A stretch of DNA of 64,000 nt from Undaria pinnatifida (Eukaryota > Sar > Phaeophyceae > Laminariales > Alariaceae), in contig JABAKD010000005.1 of assembly GCA_012845835.1 (NCBI GenBank), forward strand, positions 11,204,705 to 11,268,704. Reading direction: 5' to 3'. The notes beneath the pieces were generated by a model. It had not been told where the DNA came from. It ran no database searches and saw nothing but the letters and a program-made list of their open reading frames with translations. Positions 23,311 through 33,879 of this stretch are shown one piece after another. Positions within the stretch are counted from its first letter, which is position 1, and every line of letters begins with the position of its first letter. The translations under genes and the position numbers were made by a program.

Positions 23311-24260
23311 ATTCTTCACAAGACTGACGAATCAAGAATTGACGCAATTCCGTCACCCGGAACAACAAAAAAAGGAAAGAGGAAACTCATCCCCATGAGC
23401 GAAAACCTCTCCCATACTGCACTTACAACCATTGTAATCACAAGAAGAAATTACAACGGCCGCGTAATCAGGGAAAAAACTAATTCGAGAGATAAAATAC
23501 CAGAGATCGCAAGGTCACCCGGTGTCCCTTACTACCGCCACAGATACACAGATCATATCGGTAAAACAATGAAGCATAAACTCTTATCCGCAAACGCAGA
23601 ACTTATCTGACGCGAACAAGCCTACGCCCTCCCTGGTACAAAGGGTATCTGACCATCCACAAGCCACCGCGTTTTTTACTGCAAAACAAATTCTAAAAAA
23701 ATTGCTTGCGAAATAATAATCAATTGATCAGAATACCTCATCCTTCGAACTTCCAAACAAGATTGCGACTACCCATCAAGTTCGGGAAATCAACATCGGT
23801 AATCCAATGACAAATTGTGACTTTGCACCCCCTTCCTCATTTGAGACCAGTATGTCCTGTACTGTACGGTCGCAAGGATGCCCCATCCCATCTCATCAAC
23901 ACACGTAGGCAACCACAAACTAGATATACCAGCAAAACCTATTAGCCAATGTAACCAATACTCACCAACAAGCGTAATTACCCGAAATATTGGTCATTCG
24001 CAAACCAAAATAAAACCGAAAAAACTCTTCTTTTTTTCTGGTTTTGTTTGCTAGTCTAAATGTCCAAATAATCAAATAAAGAACAATTCAGATGTCGCCA
24101 CTGTTGATACGAGCAGCTCAAGCCCTCTCATCTACGTAAACTATTCGACCATCGCAAAAATGTTTTGTGTTTAACTCCTCCTTTGCGAACGAACATTCGC
24201 AATGATACCGTTGGTAAAACAGCCAATCAATCATGAATATGCATGCCCACATATATTTTG
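23311..24260. other. AT-rich unannotated stretch
   Basis: It is visibly richer in A and T than its neighbours and A-rich on the plus strand, with no long frame (the longest is 71 codons). No shared repeats were found. It may be the interior of an unrecognised element, but nothing shows this. Confidence 0.35.
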
Positions 24261-24264
24261 CGAT

Positions 24265-25257
24265 CAGTCAGAAGACCCCGCTTTAAAGACGCACATGGGT
24301 TTTTTTTTTCAGGGCGTCTTTAACCCGGGGAATCGTCTTTAACTTTCCGGGGACAATAACTCCCCTTCCCCGGGGTCAACGGAGACGTAACCTACGTCAA
24401 ACGACGCGCCATTTCAGCAGGAATACTGGCATGACAGGCAAACGCCGAAAAAGAATCACCACGCCGTTGTAGGTATGTAGAATTTAAGTTTTCGCGGACA
24501 TCACCTCCACCCGCGCCAACCTGAGAAACTACAACCTTGGCGCTGCACATAGACTACTTGCGTGTGTGGACTGCGCGTGCTTTGCGTTCGTATTTACAAA
24601 CAAGGGAACCTGTATTCGAGTACATTTAGTCTCTCGTTGGCCCACTTGAAAATCACTCCTCTGAAGCCTACGCTTGATGTAGTCACCACATGAAAAATAT
24701 GCGTACTGCCGTTTCAACGTCACGTACCAACCAGAGAGCCACCTGCGCCCGAAACCACACAGCTCGAGTACAGGGGAAAAATAACACCATGAAGCACGAA
24801 ACACGCACAACGCTGAAACAAAGAGAGCTCACTCCACTGCAGTTTTAAAAACCGAATCCACACAGAGCATCAAACATGTTTGCCGAGCGAAGCAAAATCA
24901 CAGATCGCACCAGCGACCTTAGCGCAAAGAACGGCATTCCCAAACTACGACTTCCATGCATCACGAAGGGTGGACTGCACCTCACCCCTCCCCTTCGCTC
25001 TACGATTGACTTGAGTTTCATGTGTAAACGAATGAACGGTTCTCGAAAGAAGGAATAGCGATTCGCTGTATTCGCCGTTTCCCCCTTTCGCGTACAAGTA
25101 GGAACGAACTTCCTCAAGACGAGAGCGGACTTCGGCTTCTGAAAGGGAGGTTGTGACTAACCCTAACCCTAACCCTAACCCTATGGTTCTGTAAAAAATG
25201 TCGTCTTTATAGCGGGGAGTTGACTTAAGCCGAGCGTCTTTAAAGCGGGGACGACTG
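24265..25257. mobile_element. TIR-2 element (Tc1/mariner- or pogo-like ends)
   Basis: The ends CAGTCAGAAGACCCCGCTTT (24265) and, inverted, CAGTCGTCCCCGCTTTAAAG (25257 leftward) share CCCCGCTTTAAAGACGC and begin with CAGT, as in Tc1/mariner-pogo elements. The right end is followed by TA. The base pair before the left end is AT, so the TA duplication is not clean. Subterminal GTCTTTAA-CGGGG motifs recur at 24320-24350 and 25200-25220. Internal frames (93, 90 and 108 codons, minus) show no DDE/D transposase motifs, so the element is non-autonomous. Confidence 0.7.
25158..25182 (+). repeat. Interstitial telomere-type repeat (CCCTAA)4
   Basis: Four exact units of the TTAGGG-type telomere repeat (read as CCCTAA) lie about 75 bp inside the right end of TIR-2. 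There is no degenerate flanking telomeric DNA. Confidence 0.9.
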
Positions 25258-25270
25258 TACTGCCAAAACA

Positions 25271-25275
<5 letters not shown>

Positions 25276-25303
<28 letters not shown>
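25276..25303 (+). repeat. Poly(T) run of about 28
   Basis: An uninterrupted T run just outside the TIR-2 right end. It could be the A tail of a minus-strand retroposon whose body has not been recognised. Confidence 0.8.
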
Positions 25304-25304
<1 letters not shown>

Positions 25305-25479
25305 TCCTCCGGCGGATGGGGAAAAATAAAGCTTTAGCTCACCACACTTCCGCGTATTTTCATACGCGTCAAAGGTTCCTGCAAAATTCTATGCAATCAG
25401 TGCCACGATCAATACCATACATCAGCTGTACACCTCTCAATTTGGTGCACTCACGTACCCTTTTCTCCACATGTGTCAT

Positions 25480-25705
25480 CGTTTTTGTATGTATATCAGC
25501 TCTACCAGTTCTCTTCTGGTCTCGTTTACACCAACCAGAAAAACACTAAACGTTTTTCGGATTTACAAGACTGTTGAACATGAAAAAAACAGTTTAAAAT
25601 GTACCAGGCGTTGACGTAATGTACATCAGCTCCACCAGTTCCCTTCTGGTCCTGCCTATACCAGAAAAACACTACAAGTTTTTCGGGTTTACAAAGACTG
25701 TTGAC
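25480..25705 (+). repeat. About 130-bp tandem duplication
   Basis: ATCAGCTCTACCAGTTCTCT (25496) and ATCAGCTCCACCAGTTCCCT (25624) start two copies that both continue with TTCTGGTC, CCAGAAAAACACTA and TTTTTCGG-TTTACAA-GACTGTTGA. The copies are diverged by roughly one base in ten. Confidence 0.8.
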
Positions 25706-25744
25706 CGGTAGACCCCTCGTGAGGCTAGACCGAATTGGCTCGCT

Positions 25745-26020
25745 CTAGAGTGTTCGTTAGCTCCAAGCGGGGTAGGTTTCACGTCATTGTATTACGTCTC
25801 CCTACCACAGGCTAGAGGCAAGTCGAGCAGAACACTAATGCGTAAGGCCTCTGATAAGAGAACTCGTGCGTAAGACCTCCGAGAAGAGTGGGCTCCCGAG
25901 CGAGAGCGCACAGCAGTTTACCATCAAGAACGCCACCCAGGTAGTACTAGGTACCGAAGAATAGTTCAATAGCCCGAAACGGCACAAAACTGATTGTTAA
26001 CTGTCATACTGAAAATCATA
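25745..26020 (+). repeat. Family H repeat, uninterrupted copy
   Basis: Colinear with 22735-23310 minus its SINE-B. The junction GAAGAATAGTTCAATAGCCC (about 25957-25976) is the empty target. Sequence at 26030-26075 (CTTGTTACAGGCCGCACAGC, CGTAGCTGGAGACGCATAA) is an inverted match to 59080-59120 near family G. Confidence 0.85.
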
Positions 26021-26109
26021 AATCAACAAACACTTGTTACAGGCCGCACAGCCGTAGCTGGAGACGCATAAATATATATAAAATCATTCCTTGGTGTCAT
26101 GTATTTGGT

Positions 26110-26660
26110 CAGGAGTTTTTTTGTCTCGGCCGAAGCATGCGATTCGCGGAACTGGAATTATCGGTCGAATATAGCTTTGTTCGAGCGCCGCCTTCGGGGG
26201 GCGGCTCCAACGCCCCTCGCCCTGCCGTGTTCGTTCCGCACATCGACGTGAACGCGGACGGGTGCCGAGCGAGACGAGCGAGAAGTTGCAAAAATACCGC
26301 ATGTCGAGGAGGAAGTTTGGAAAAATTGTTGAATCTTATTGGCTGCAACGTCTGGATGATTTTTTTCAAAATTGGCATCATTTCCAAACGGTACGTGATA
26401 ATTTTGGAATTTTGCGGTGGCATACTCTCGAGCGTTAGTTTCTTTGCTGTACTTTTTTACTAGTTCGTTTGGTTTCTTGCCCGGCCTTTTTATTGCTTTT
26501 ATTTCTGCTCGTTTTGCCAGCTGGATATTCATTTGTTTAGTGTGGATTCACCTAAAACGTGACACAAGTTACCGACGATATCCAACAACTTCGCGACACA
26601 AATTACCGACGGCAAAACGTTTCGTGACAAAATAACTCCCAAACCATGATGGCATTTTCA
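26110..26660. other. Unannotated stretch with a 124-codon minus-strand frame
   Basis: The frame 26158-26532 (minus) is lysine rich at the N-terminus and arginine rich at the C-terminus, with no domain recognised. The length is within chance expectation, so it is noted but not called as a gene. Confidence 0.25.
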
Positions 26661-26662
26661 TG

Positions 26663-27590
26663 TAACAGAATCTCGAGACAAAACCAAGCAGGTAGAGCCG
26701 TCTCTTCGGCCTTTGGCCCTGGATTTAGCATGGCCGCTGACACTCCAGGCAGCCTCTGCTGTAGGCATGAACGGGTGCGGTTGATTCGCAGCGAACTATC
26801 CCGCTGTGCTCGCTTCTATGTGGCCATTGTCCACGCCATTTCATGTCACCTCCCTTCTGTTTTGAGCTCGTCGTCGTGCCGTCGAGGTGCGAGGAAACCC
26901 TTACGTACTGGGTGAGAACAGCAGTATGTACGACGAGCATGAACGCCAACTGACGACATTGGCAAACACACAACATCAGGTGCAGCAGCAGTAGCCGAAG
27001 GGCGAAACTTCTAGCACATACTGCATCAAGTAGTAGCAACCAGAACCACAGCAGATAGCTTAAAGTGCAGTACGAGTGCAGTTGGCAAGTTTAGTCGTGC
27101 ACGCATCACTCTGTCCAAAATATATATAACAGATTCTCGAGACAAAACCAAGCAGGTAGGAGAGCCGTCTCTTCGGCCTTTGGCCCTGGCGTTAGCATGC
27201 CGCTGACACTCCAGGCAGCCTCTGCTGTAGGCATGAACGAGTGCGGTTGATCCACAGAGAACTATCCCGCTGTGCTCGCTTCTATGTGGCCATGATCCAT
27301 GCCATTTCATGTCACCTCCCTTCTGGTTTGAGCTCGTCGTCGTGCCGTCGAGGTACGAGAAAACCCTTACTTACTAGGTGAGAACAGCAGTATGTACGAC
27401 GAGCATGAACGCTAACTGACAACATTGGCAAACACACATCAGGTGCAGCAGCAGTAGCCGAAGGGCGAAACTTCTAGCACATACTGCAGCAACTAGTAGC
27501 AACCAGAACCACAGCAGATAGCTCAAAGTGCAGTACGAGTGCTGTTGGCAAGTTTAATCGTACACGCATCACTCTGTGCAATATATAACA
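26663..27590 (+). repeat. 464-bp direct tandem duplication
   Basis: TCTCGAGACAAAACCAAGCA at 26671 recurs at 27135 (period 464). The whole unit follows with few differences, including GCCTTTGGCCCTGG, ACTCCAGGCAGCCTCTGCTG and AGCACATACTGCA. Both copies end near TATATAACA. The first starts with TGTAACAG, so each could be read as a TG...CA LTR-like unit in direct contact. No PBS, polypurine tract or internal region lies between them. No coding function is recognised. Confidence 0.85.
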
Positions 27591-27924
27591 ACCGTTTTGT
27601 GTTCATGTTGATGGACAAAAATATATTACATTTCCTGTAAGAATGATACGTCGTACGAGCGGAAGTTCTGATTCTTGTGTGCTGCTGCCGTGAGACCATC
27701 GAGCACACCGCATGTTTTACCCAAACCAGAGCCAACAAGAGGCAGCACACAGGGGCCCCCAACACAGAGACACGGGACAACCACGGCCGCTGTCGATCGC
27801 GTATTTCGCCGGTAGTCCGTGCTTCGGTGGGTGTATCGGAAGTCGTTCGTAGTACTGCTGTAGATCGTCGAAAAACCACGTGGCATCGTTCTGGTGGCAG
27901 ACTCGCCAGTAGACCCCCCAAAAT
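27591..27924. other. Unannotated stretch
   Basis: Overlapping frames on both strands (up to 158 codons plus from 27677 and 149 codons minus from 28166) run on into the LINE segment. They are shadows of that repeat rather than genes. Confidence 0.35.
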
Positions 27925-28345
27925 ATATTTACCTTTTCCTTTTCTTGGCCCCATTCACCCATTTCCTTTCCTTTCTCTTCTTTGTTTCTTTTTTCCAATT
28001 GACTTGCGTCTGTTGTGCGTATGCGTAGTGATAGAAACCACGTGTAATATATACGCGGTAGTCTTTCTTGGGTGGCAAGCGGTAAAGTCGGTTTTTCCAG
28101 GCGCGAGTAATGAGACGTATGCACCGGTATGTACCTGGCACATCTTAGACTGACTCCCGATTTCACTTTTATATGTTTCTGGTGGAGGCATGAATTGCGT
28201 CAGCTGTGATTTATGCGTGTACCACCTTTGATTTGTGTTTTTCCCCTAGGGTATTCCTCAGCTCCAGAGTGACTGGAGCCTGTTCAGTGACCACAAACTT
28301 GATTATGCGAGTTAATGTGAGAACGACAACAACAACAACAACTGA
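27925..28345 (+). mobile_element. LINE 3' end, 5'-truncated
   Basis: A pyrimidine-rich lead (TTTCCTTTCCTTTCTCTTC) is followed by the conserved 3' UTR: CTTGCGTCTGTTGTGCGTAT, GGGTGGCAAGCGG, GAGACGTATGCACC, CTCCCGATTTCACTTTTATA, GCGTCAGCTGTGAT and CTCCAGAGTGACTGGAGCCT. It ends GAGTTAATGTGAGAACGACA + (ACA)n. The same block closes the longer LINE copies at 41268-42480 and 62565-63960, which carry the end of a LINE protein. The CTCCAGAGTGACTGGAG stem is self-complementary. Confidence 0.75.
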
Positions 28346-28589
28346 ACTATTGCCTGTTTCTTGACCGTTCAGCTGCTTCCTGCATATTTGGTTTTTCTGC
28401 CAACACGATTTTGAACTTTTCCGCGATATTTTCTTCCTTTTTGTCTATTAAGTTGAACTTCCTACAATTTGCCGCTAAGTTGCCGCCTATGCATTAGTTG
28501 CGGAACGGTCCAGCTTTAGCTTTTCTTTGATTCGCACTATTTGTTTTGTACTTGACGAAGCTTCATCGGCTGAGATCTGGGCTTGGCTC

Positions 28590-28755
28590 ATCAGCTCGAC
28601 ACCGCCCAGCACCCCATCGCAGCGCTATAGCTTACAACAACGAAGCGCCGTGCAGTGCCCTGCGATGCCCTGCGGCTCAGCTCAGCAGCGCACCGCAGCG
28701 CAGCGCTAGCTCAGCAGAGCGAAGCGCTATGCTTTGCCGTGCTCTGCCGTCGCGG
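28590..28755 (+). repeat. Low-complexity GCAGCGC/GCCCTGC tract
   Basis: Short, overlapping GCAGCGC, GCCCTGCG, CTCAGCAG and GAAGCGCTATGC motifs. Frames across it are alanine/serine rich artefacts. Confidence 0.7.
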
Positions 28756-28916
28756 TCGTTCGTTATTCATGATATCTAAAACTCAGCGTACGCTGATGTT
28801 TAGGTATTTGGCGCTTTATTTTATACATATCGCGTCAACCATCGCAATACCATACTATATGGGGGAGGGATTGCAATCTCTATGCAAAGATCCTGTTTTT
28901 TCTTAATCAATTGTCA

Positions 28917-29260
28917 GTCGGCCGCCCCGGTGGTCTATTAAAAGTTATTTTACCCTCGAATACTACTAACGTTTGGTTGTCCTTGAGTTCGACACCCACC
29001 ACGATGAGATTTGACTTTATTTGCAAAAATGCAAAAAAAAAAACAGCGATCAACTAACTGCTGAGAGCGCCTAGCAGCGTTGGTTGGTTCGACGCGAGTC
29101 GACGAGGGAAGAAAATGCTGGATTCTCCTCGCGGTCAAAGTGAAAGCACGTGCCGAAGTGGGGAGGGAGGGGGAGGGCGCGCTATGTGACCCCGGATCTG
29201 AGTTACTACTGGGAGGGAACGCGAGAGTGGTGCGGGGATAATACATGGGATGAAGAAAAA
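28917..29260 (+). mobile_element. SINE-A, best-preserved body
   Basis: The head GGCCGCCCCGGTGGTCTATT is followed by a B-box-like GAGTTCGACACCC. There is a small insertion in the A-box region. The body runs through TGCTGAGAGCGCCTAGCAGC, GACGCGAGTCGACGAGGG, GTGCCGAAGTGGGGAGGG, TGTGACCCCGGATCTGAG and CGAGAGTGGTGCGG. It ends in a short A-rich tail (GAAGAAAAAAAATG). Length is about 340 bp. Confidence 0.8.
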
Positions 29261-30005
29261 AAATGTTGCAAAGGTATATTATTATTACTACCAGTAAATA
29301 ATATGTCAGTCTCTAGGAAATACGCACGGCACTATCAGCAGTTGTCATGGTAGAGACACTCCGGATATCATGCATTGAGGGGACGCGTCCGATTTCGACA
29401 ACGTGAAAGCACCCACAAAGAAAAGACAGCAGACACACGTATCCCGCCTTCCCGAGAAAAAACAGAGAAGAAGCGCTACGCCAACCTCCCGTACGAGCAA
29501 AGCCACCCCCGCACCAATCTTAGACAACGCCGCCTCAACGAGAGATCGCCCTCCTCTTCTACGTTTTCCTCCTCGCCCGCGACCACGCAGACCAAATAAT
29601 GCGACAGCCTTCACGTAACAAACAAAGCAATCTTCTTCTAAAACCTCGCCGGCTGACATGTCCTCATGTCGACGTTTGATGCAAATCGACTTTGCATCCT
29701 GTCGACTTCGAACCTCCATTGCCACGGGGACAACAGTGCAGTCTCTTCACCAGTGCCAAGGCCTCTTTTGTTTCGCCTAGAGGCGACGCAGGTTCTCAAT
29801 AATGCTCTTTTCGGTATTTTTGTTTGATAGACGCCAACTTTTACTTGACGGCGCATTTAACATAGTTTGTTTCGCCTATCCTTGCCTTCTTTGTTGTATA
29901 ATATTACGTCTTTTTTTGTCAAAGCATGACTTTCATAATCCCGTGTTTGTATTAAACTCTTGGCATTACTTTGAAGTTCAATGCATGCCAAATCGGACAG
30001 CTACA
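29261..30005. other. Unannotated stretch
   Basis: A 126-codon minus-strand frame (29345-29725) and two overlapping plus-strand frames of about 70 codons rich in R, P and T share the same bases. None has motifs. No shared repeats were found. Confidence 0.3.
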
Positions 30006-30119
30006 CCTTAAGTGGTCGAAGTGCTGCCCTGCCCTACCCGAAGCATGGGCGCCGGCGAATGCCGGCGCCTATGCGGGGCCCTTGTAGTCTACATAAATAG
30101 GAGATCATGCATACCAGGT

Positions 30120-30780
30120 ACACAGGTGATGGAAGGGATTTGTACCGCAGGAACGCTGGAGGAAGGTGAGGTTGTATGGCAGATTCGAACACGTGCGCGT
30201 ATCCTACACACGCAAACACACAGAAGTGCTGCTGCGCTACACATGTACCACACACACAGCGAGAGCTGTGTGTACACTGCTGTACATACACACACTGCTG
30301 TGACCATGCTGAATGCGCAGCATATAAGCAGTGCCGTGCACACACCTGCAAAGTCTTCACAGGTGATGGAAGGGATTTGTACCGCAGGAACGCTGGAGAA
30401 AGGTGAGGTAGTATGGCAGGTTCGAACACGTACGCGTATCCTACACACGCAAACACACAGGAGTACTGCTGCGCTACACATGTACGTGCCAGCGAGAGCT
30501 GTGTGCACACCGGTGTACATACACACATTGCTGTGAGCATGCTGTGTGAACAGCGTAGAAGCAGCGCCGGGTACCCACCTGCAAACACACTGTGTTGGGA
30601 AGGATTTGTACCGCAGGAGCGCTGGAGGAAGGTGAGAGGTAGTATGTCAGGTTCGAACACGTACGAATATCCTACAAACGCAAACACACAGGAGTACTGC
30701 TGCGCTACACATGTGGGCGTATGTACTACACAGAGAGAGCCTTGTGAATGTGTATTGGAAGAGTTGGTCTCCCCAGTCGT
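30120..30780 (+). repeat. About 235-bp tandem repeats, three units
   Basis: GGTGATGGAAGGGATTTGTA at 30123 and 30361, with the third unit starting near 30596 (GGAAGGATTTGTACCGCAGG). Each unit contains ATCCTACACACGCAAACACA, CTGCTGCGCTACACATGT and CTGTGTGTACAC-type (CA)n segments. Frames of 174 codons plus and 249 codons minus arise from the CA/TG-rich repeats and are not credible genes. Confidence 0.85.
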
Positions 30781-30801
30781 CAAGATACCGCTTTGCTATT
30801 G

Positions 30802-31102
30802 TTTTTTTTTTTTTTCGCACACTTCTACTTTCCAGCTTCTGGACAAGACGTGGTCACAGGTGTCGTCCCCTCCCCTCCCCGGCTCTTGCCTTGAATTTTT
30901 ATCGCGCATAGGGTTCAGCACTCCCACTGCGCGTCGATTTTTCATCGAGTGTCGCTAACTGACGCTCTCGCGCTTTTCACAAGTTAATTTGTGCACAAGA
31001 AAAAGGCCCAACGAATTTATACGAGTATGTACCCGGCGCGGCTCGAACTCACGAAACTGACCTGTACCAGGCTAGAGAATAACCTGATACCCCGCCGGGG
31101 CG
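30802..31102 (-). mobile_element. SINE-B inserted in family G
   Basis: A T run (30802-30815) is the A tail of this minus-strand copy. The body matches the other SINE-B copies (TTCTGGACAAGACGTGG, CGCGCATAGGGTTCAGCA, GACGCTCTCGCG). The head ends CCCCGCCGGGGCGA at about 31102. The matching unoccupied site is the inverted G copy at 58821-58844 (ACGTCCTTACAGCAGAGCGG). The flanks here are CTTTGCTATTG and CCTGTAGGGGCG. Confidence 0.85.
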
Positions 31103-31436
31103 ACCTGTAGGGGCGTTCCGCTGCATGGTGTGCAGGGATTCCGCTGCAGCACGACGAGGGGGTGGTACGCCGTAAGGTTTGAAGAGGGCGAAGAACACAC
31201 AGCCGCAGAGAAGGAGGAGCCTAGAACGATCGAAGAGGCTCATAGCAGACACCCACAGCACGCGGCGGAGATGAGCTGCGACAGGAGAACCAGCGAAGGA
31301 AGTATGCAGCAGTCGAGGTGGAGGATGCAGTCGCCGCCGCACGCAGACACGGCAGACCGCACGGGCAGGATTAACCAGCTGAGGCGCAAATGCTCCAGCG
31401 CAACGCTCAGGGCATAACGAAGTTAACTATTTTCGT

Positions 31437-31700
31437 CATGTGTGTTGTGTGTGTTGTGTGTGTTGTGTGTGCAGGTGCGTCCCAAATGCCCCACTAGCGC
31501 TGGGTTGGCAGGGCAGCCGAACGGTGCTTGGATGCTACTGGCAGCGTCGGTGTGTGTTGTTGTGTGTTGGTGTGTGTGTTGGTGTGTGTGCCTGTGTGTG
31601 CTTGTGTGTTGGTGTGTGTGTTGGTGTCTGTATTGGTGTACACGTGTTGGTGTATGTTGGTGTGTGTTGGTGTGTGTTGGTGTTGGTGTGTGTGGTTCGT
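31437..31700 (+). repeat. GTGTGTTG-type minisatellite
   Basis: Runs of TGTGTTG and GTTGGTGTGT units. Valine/cysteine (plus) and threonine/histidine (minus) frames across it are artefacts of the repeat. Confidence 0.85.
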
Positions 31701-32134
31701 AGCGCCGTTTGAATTGAAGCGCGTTGGTGGGTGTTGTAGACTAGTTCGTTGCGCCGTTTTATTTGAAGCGGCGGCCGTTTGAATTTTAGAGTTTTGTGGG
31801 GACGAGGCGGTATTTTTGAGAGGGGATTTTTTTTCCGCAGCCCAGGGCACAACGAAGTGAACTATTTTCATTACGTGTGTTGTGTGTGTTGTGTGTACAG
31901 TGTGCGTCCTAAATGCCCCACCAGCGCTGGGTTGGCAGGGCAGCCGAACGGTGCTTGGATGCTACTAGCAGTGTAGGGGGGGGGCGAGGCGCCCCTCCGC
32001 TAACCCCCCCCCCCCCCGGGACGCCCTTCAGTATGCGTTGGCAGGGGCCCGACCGTGTGCGTTGAAAGGACCCCCACCAGTGTGCGGTGGAAAAAGTATA
32101 TGTAAAAAGTATATAATGGATTTTTAAAAATGTG

Positions 32135-32997
32135 AACGACGATTTCGACCACCTCACTTATCTCGAAAGGCCGCTCTATTGGAGTTACGGCGGTTAACCG
32201 CCGTGTTGGGCGCCAAATAACGGTGACAGTCGTGTTGAGTACATGCAGCGCTTTAAGGTACAGCACAGAGTGCTCCAGACCCAAGACATGAAAAAAAATA
32301 CCCAGAGGGTCTCACGAAGAGGGATATCAAACGTGTGTGTGCTCAGAGAAGGAAGGTACAGCGTTGCAGCATTACCAGTAGTGCTGAACCCAGTGAACAT
32401 GCGTGCTGTCAAACACACTCCAGAGCACAGCAGAGCAGACGGGTGCACACGCACTTGGCATGTTGACCGGCATTATAGTGCAACTTGAACTGCCGGCGAC
32501 GTAATCCGCCGAATACACGCACCACGTGCTGAAGACGCACACCGCCGTACTCAGTTGGACGTAGATCAGGGTTCTTCGCTTTGCTTCACATTCACAATAA
32601 AGCTCCAACCTATCTCTCCGCCACCACTTAGTACTGTGTTGACTACACTGCACTGCACTACACTCACTCCGCTGTGCCCCCCCTCCCCTACCCTTGTTGA
32701 CTCATACAGTAGGAGAGTGTGAAATATACAAGGAGGAACGGGGTGTGTTAGAGAACGAGATGATGGTATTAAGAAAATGTGAGACGGAAGAGTTTTGGTT
32801 GACTAGAGAAGAGAGAGAAAAGGATCGCTATATTAGGAGATAGATGCTAGCCACAGACGGCGGAACAGTAAGGGGATAGGACGCGCAAATATTTTTTTAT
32901 GTAACATATTGAAAAAGCGTAATGATTGCCGAAATGTTAGAATCCCCAGTATTCACGAGTAGGAACCACGTTCTGTCTTGAAAGGTATATGCGTTGA
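32135..32997. other. Unannotated stretch
   Basis: It holds short frames only. 32140-32230 (GACCACCTCACTTATCTCGA ...) weakly resembles 33785-33850. Nothing else is shared. Confidence 0.35.
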
Positions 32998-33579
32998 CTA
33001 GTAAATGGTCAAAAATGACTGAGCCGACCAACAAGTGAGTACGCCCCGCCTCTCCCCCTTGCCCTCGTTGCTCAACGTTCGCAAAACTGCCTCAGGTCTG
33101 ACTGCTGCACTGGCTAATCGGATGCCTTTTGTTTGACGAACGACATTCTGGCCTTCTACTGCTGTGGTTAGAAGAAGGCATCGCCTCTGAAACACACCTC
33201 TGCCGCTCTCTCCAGAGAAACGAAGTGCAACGAAAATTCCACGTAGGGCGGGAAGGAGAGCATCGCTCGCGCGCCGCGTCGTGTCACCATCGCGGTCTTC
33301 AATCTCGTAAACGTTAACCTCTTTGTCGCAGTCCGGGTCGGGTTCACCACAGAGTCCGTGCAGTCGACCAATGCATTTTCCGAGACATCTGTGGCCTTCA
33401 TGGCGCTCGGACGTGAAGGCTGGAACCAAACACGGTTCGTCTGCTGCGGAGGGCATCGTGCGCATCCTCTGGCGCCCTACTAGCATTTTCTCTCGGGCAG
33501 AGCGCCTTATGACTGCCTTGTTCAGACCGACATATATGTTCGTTGTGCGCGAGAGGTGAGTGTGTTCTCGCAGGCACAA
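32998..33579 (-). CDS. Hypothetical open frame with a Cys/His cluster, 193 codons
   Basis: This is the longest motif-bearing open frame outside the transposons that is not low complexity. Near residues 60-90 it has a cluster of the form C-x3-C-x4-H-x2-C-x6-C (CLGKCIGRLHGLCGEPDPDC), preceded by HEGH. That could chelate zinc, as in several transposase and DNA-binding families, but I do not recognise the family. No membrane segment or signal peptide is visible. One or fewer frames of this length is expected by chance in the window, so the cluster makes it the best candidate for a remnant of a real protein. The flanks are unannotated. Confidence 0.25.
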   Translation of the reverse strand: MCLREHTHLSRTTNIYVGLNKAVIRRSAREKMLVGRQRMRTMPSAADEPCLVPAFTSERHEGHRCLGKCIGRLHGLCGEPDPDCDKEVNVYEIEDRDGDTTRRASDALLPALRGIFVALRFSGESGRGVFQRRCLLLTTAVEGQNVVRQTKGIRLASAAVRPEAVLRTLSNEGKGERRGVLTCWSAQSFLTIY

Positions 33580-33879
33580 CAGCTCTGGGAGCGTGATCCT
33601 GCCTATACCTCGCTCAAAAGCAGCACCAGATCAAGGTCTTTGTACTGGTGTGAGAGAAAGAGGGCCATGGATAGGGAAGTAGCCACCCTGAATAGGGTCG
33701 TTACAGCCTGCTAATAATATTGGGTCCGTTGTTATATAGGGTGGTAGCCGCCCCATTCGCATCCTCTGTTGGATCAAACCGATTTTGACCGCCTCACCTC
33801 CCGAAAAACCACCTATATAGCCCCCCATAACACTGTACCGGTACTTCAGCGAGGAAACCGACTAGTAAGGATTTTGATC
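33580..33879. other. Unannotated stretch
   Basis: CCACCCTGAATAGGGTCGTT and TATATAGGGTGGTAGCCGCC form a loose inverted relation. No gene or named repeat. Confidence 0.3.

Larger units (their letters stand above)
30010..32130 (+). repeat. Family G composite repeat, plus copy
   Basis: The order is: 238-bp tandem units (30120-30780), a SINE-B insertion, then a block with TGCATGGTGTGCAGGGATTC, GGTACGCCGTAAGGTTTGAA and CGGCGGAGATGAGCTGCGAC. Next come TG-rich DNA (31437-31700) and a block with CCGCAGCCCAGGGCACAACG. After that are GCTGGGTTGGCAGGGCAGCC (twice, 31502 and 31928), a G/C run and GTGTGCGGTGGAAAAAGTAT ending GGATTTTTAAAAATG. The inverted region 57630-59105 carries the same blocks in the same relative order, without the SINE. 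It is a non-coding mosaic of unknown type. Confidence 0.75.

Noticed and set aside
25158-25182. Chromosome end
   Set aside because: Only four telomere units are present and they are enclosed within a TIR element, with unique sequence continuing for tens of kilobases on both sides.
27677-28166. 158-codon plus and 149-codon minus frames
   Set aside because: They run from unrelated sequence into a LINE 3' UTR. Neither frame is conserved in the other LINE copies.
30034-30783. 249-codon minus-strand and 174-codon plus-strand frames
   Set aside because: Both lie over the 235-bp CA/TG-rich tandem units and repeat with them, with no domain visible.
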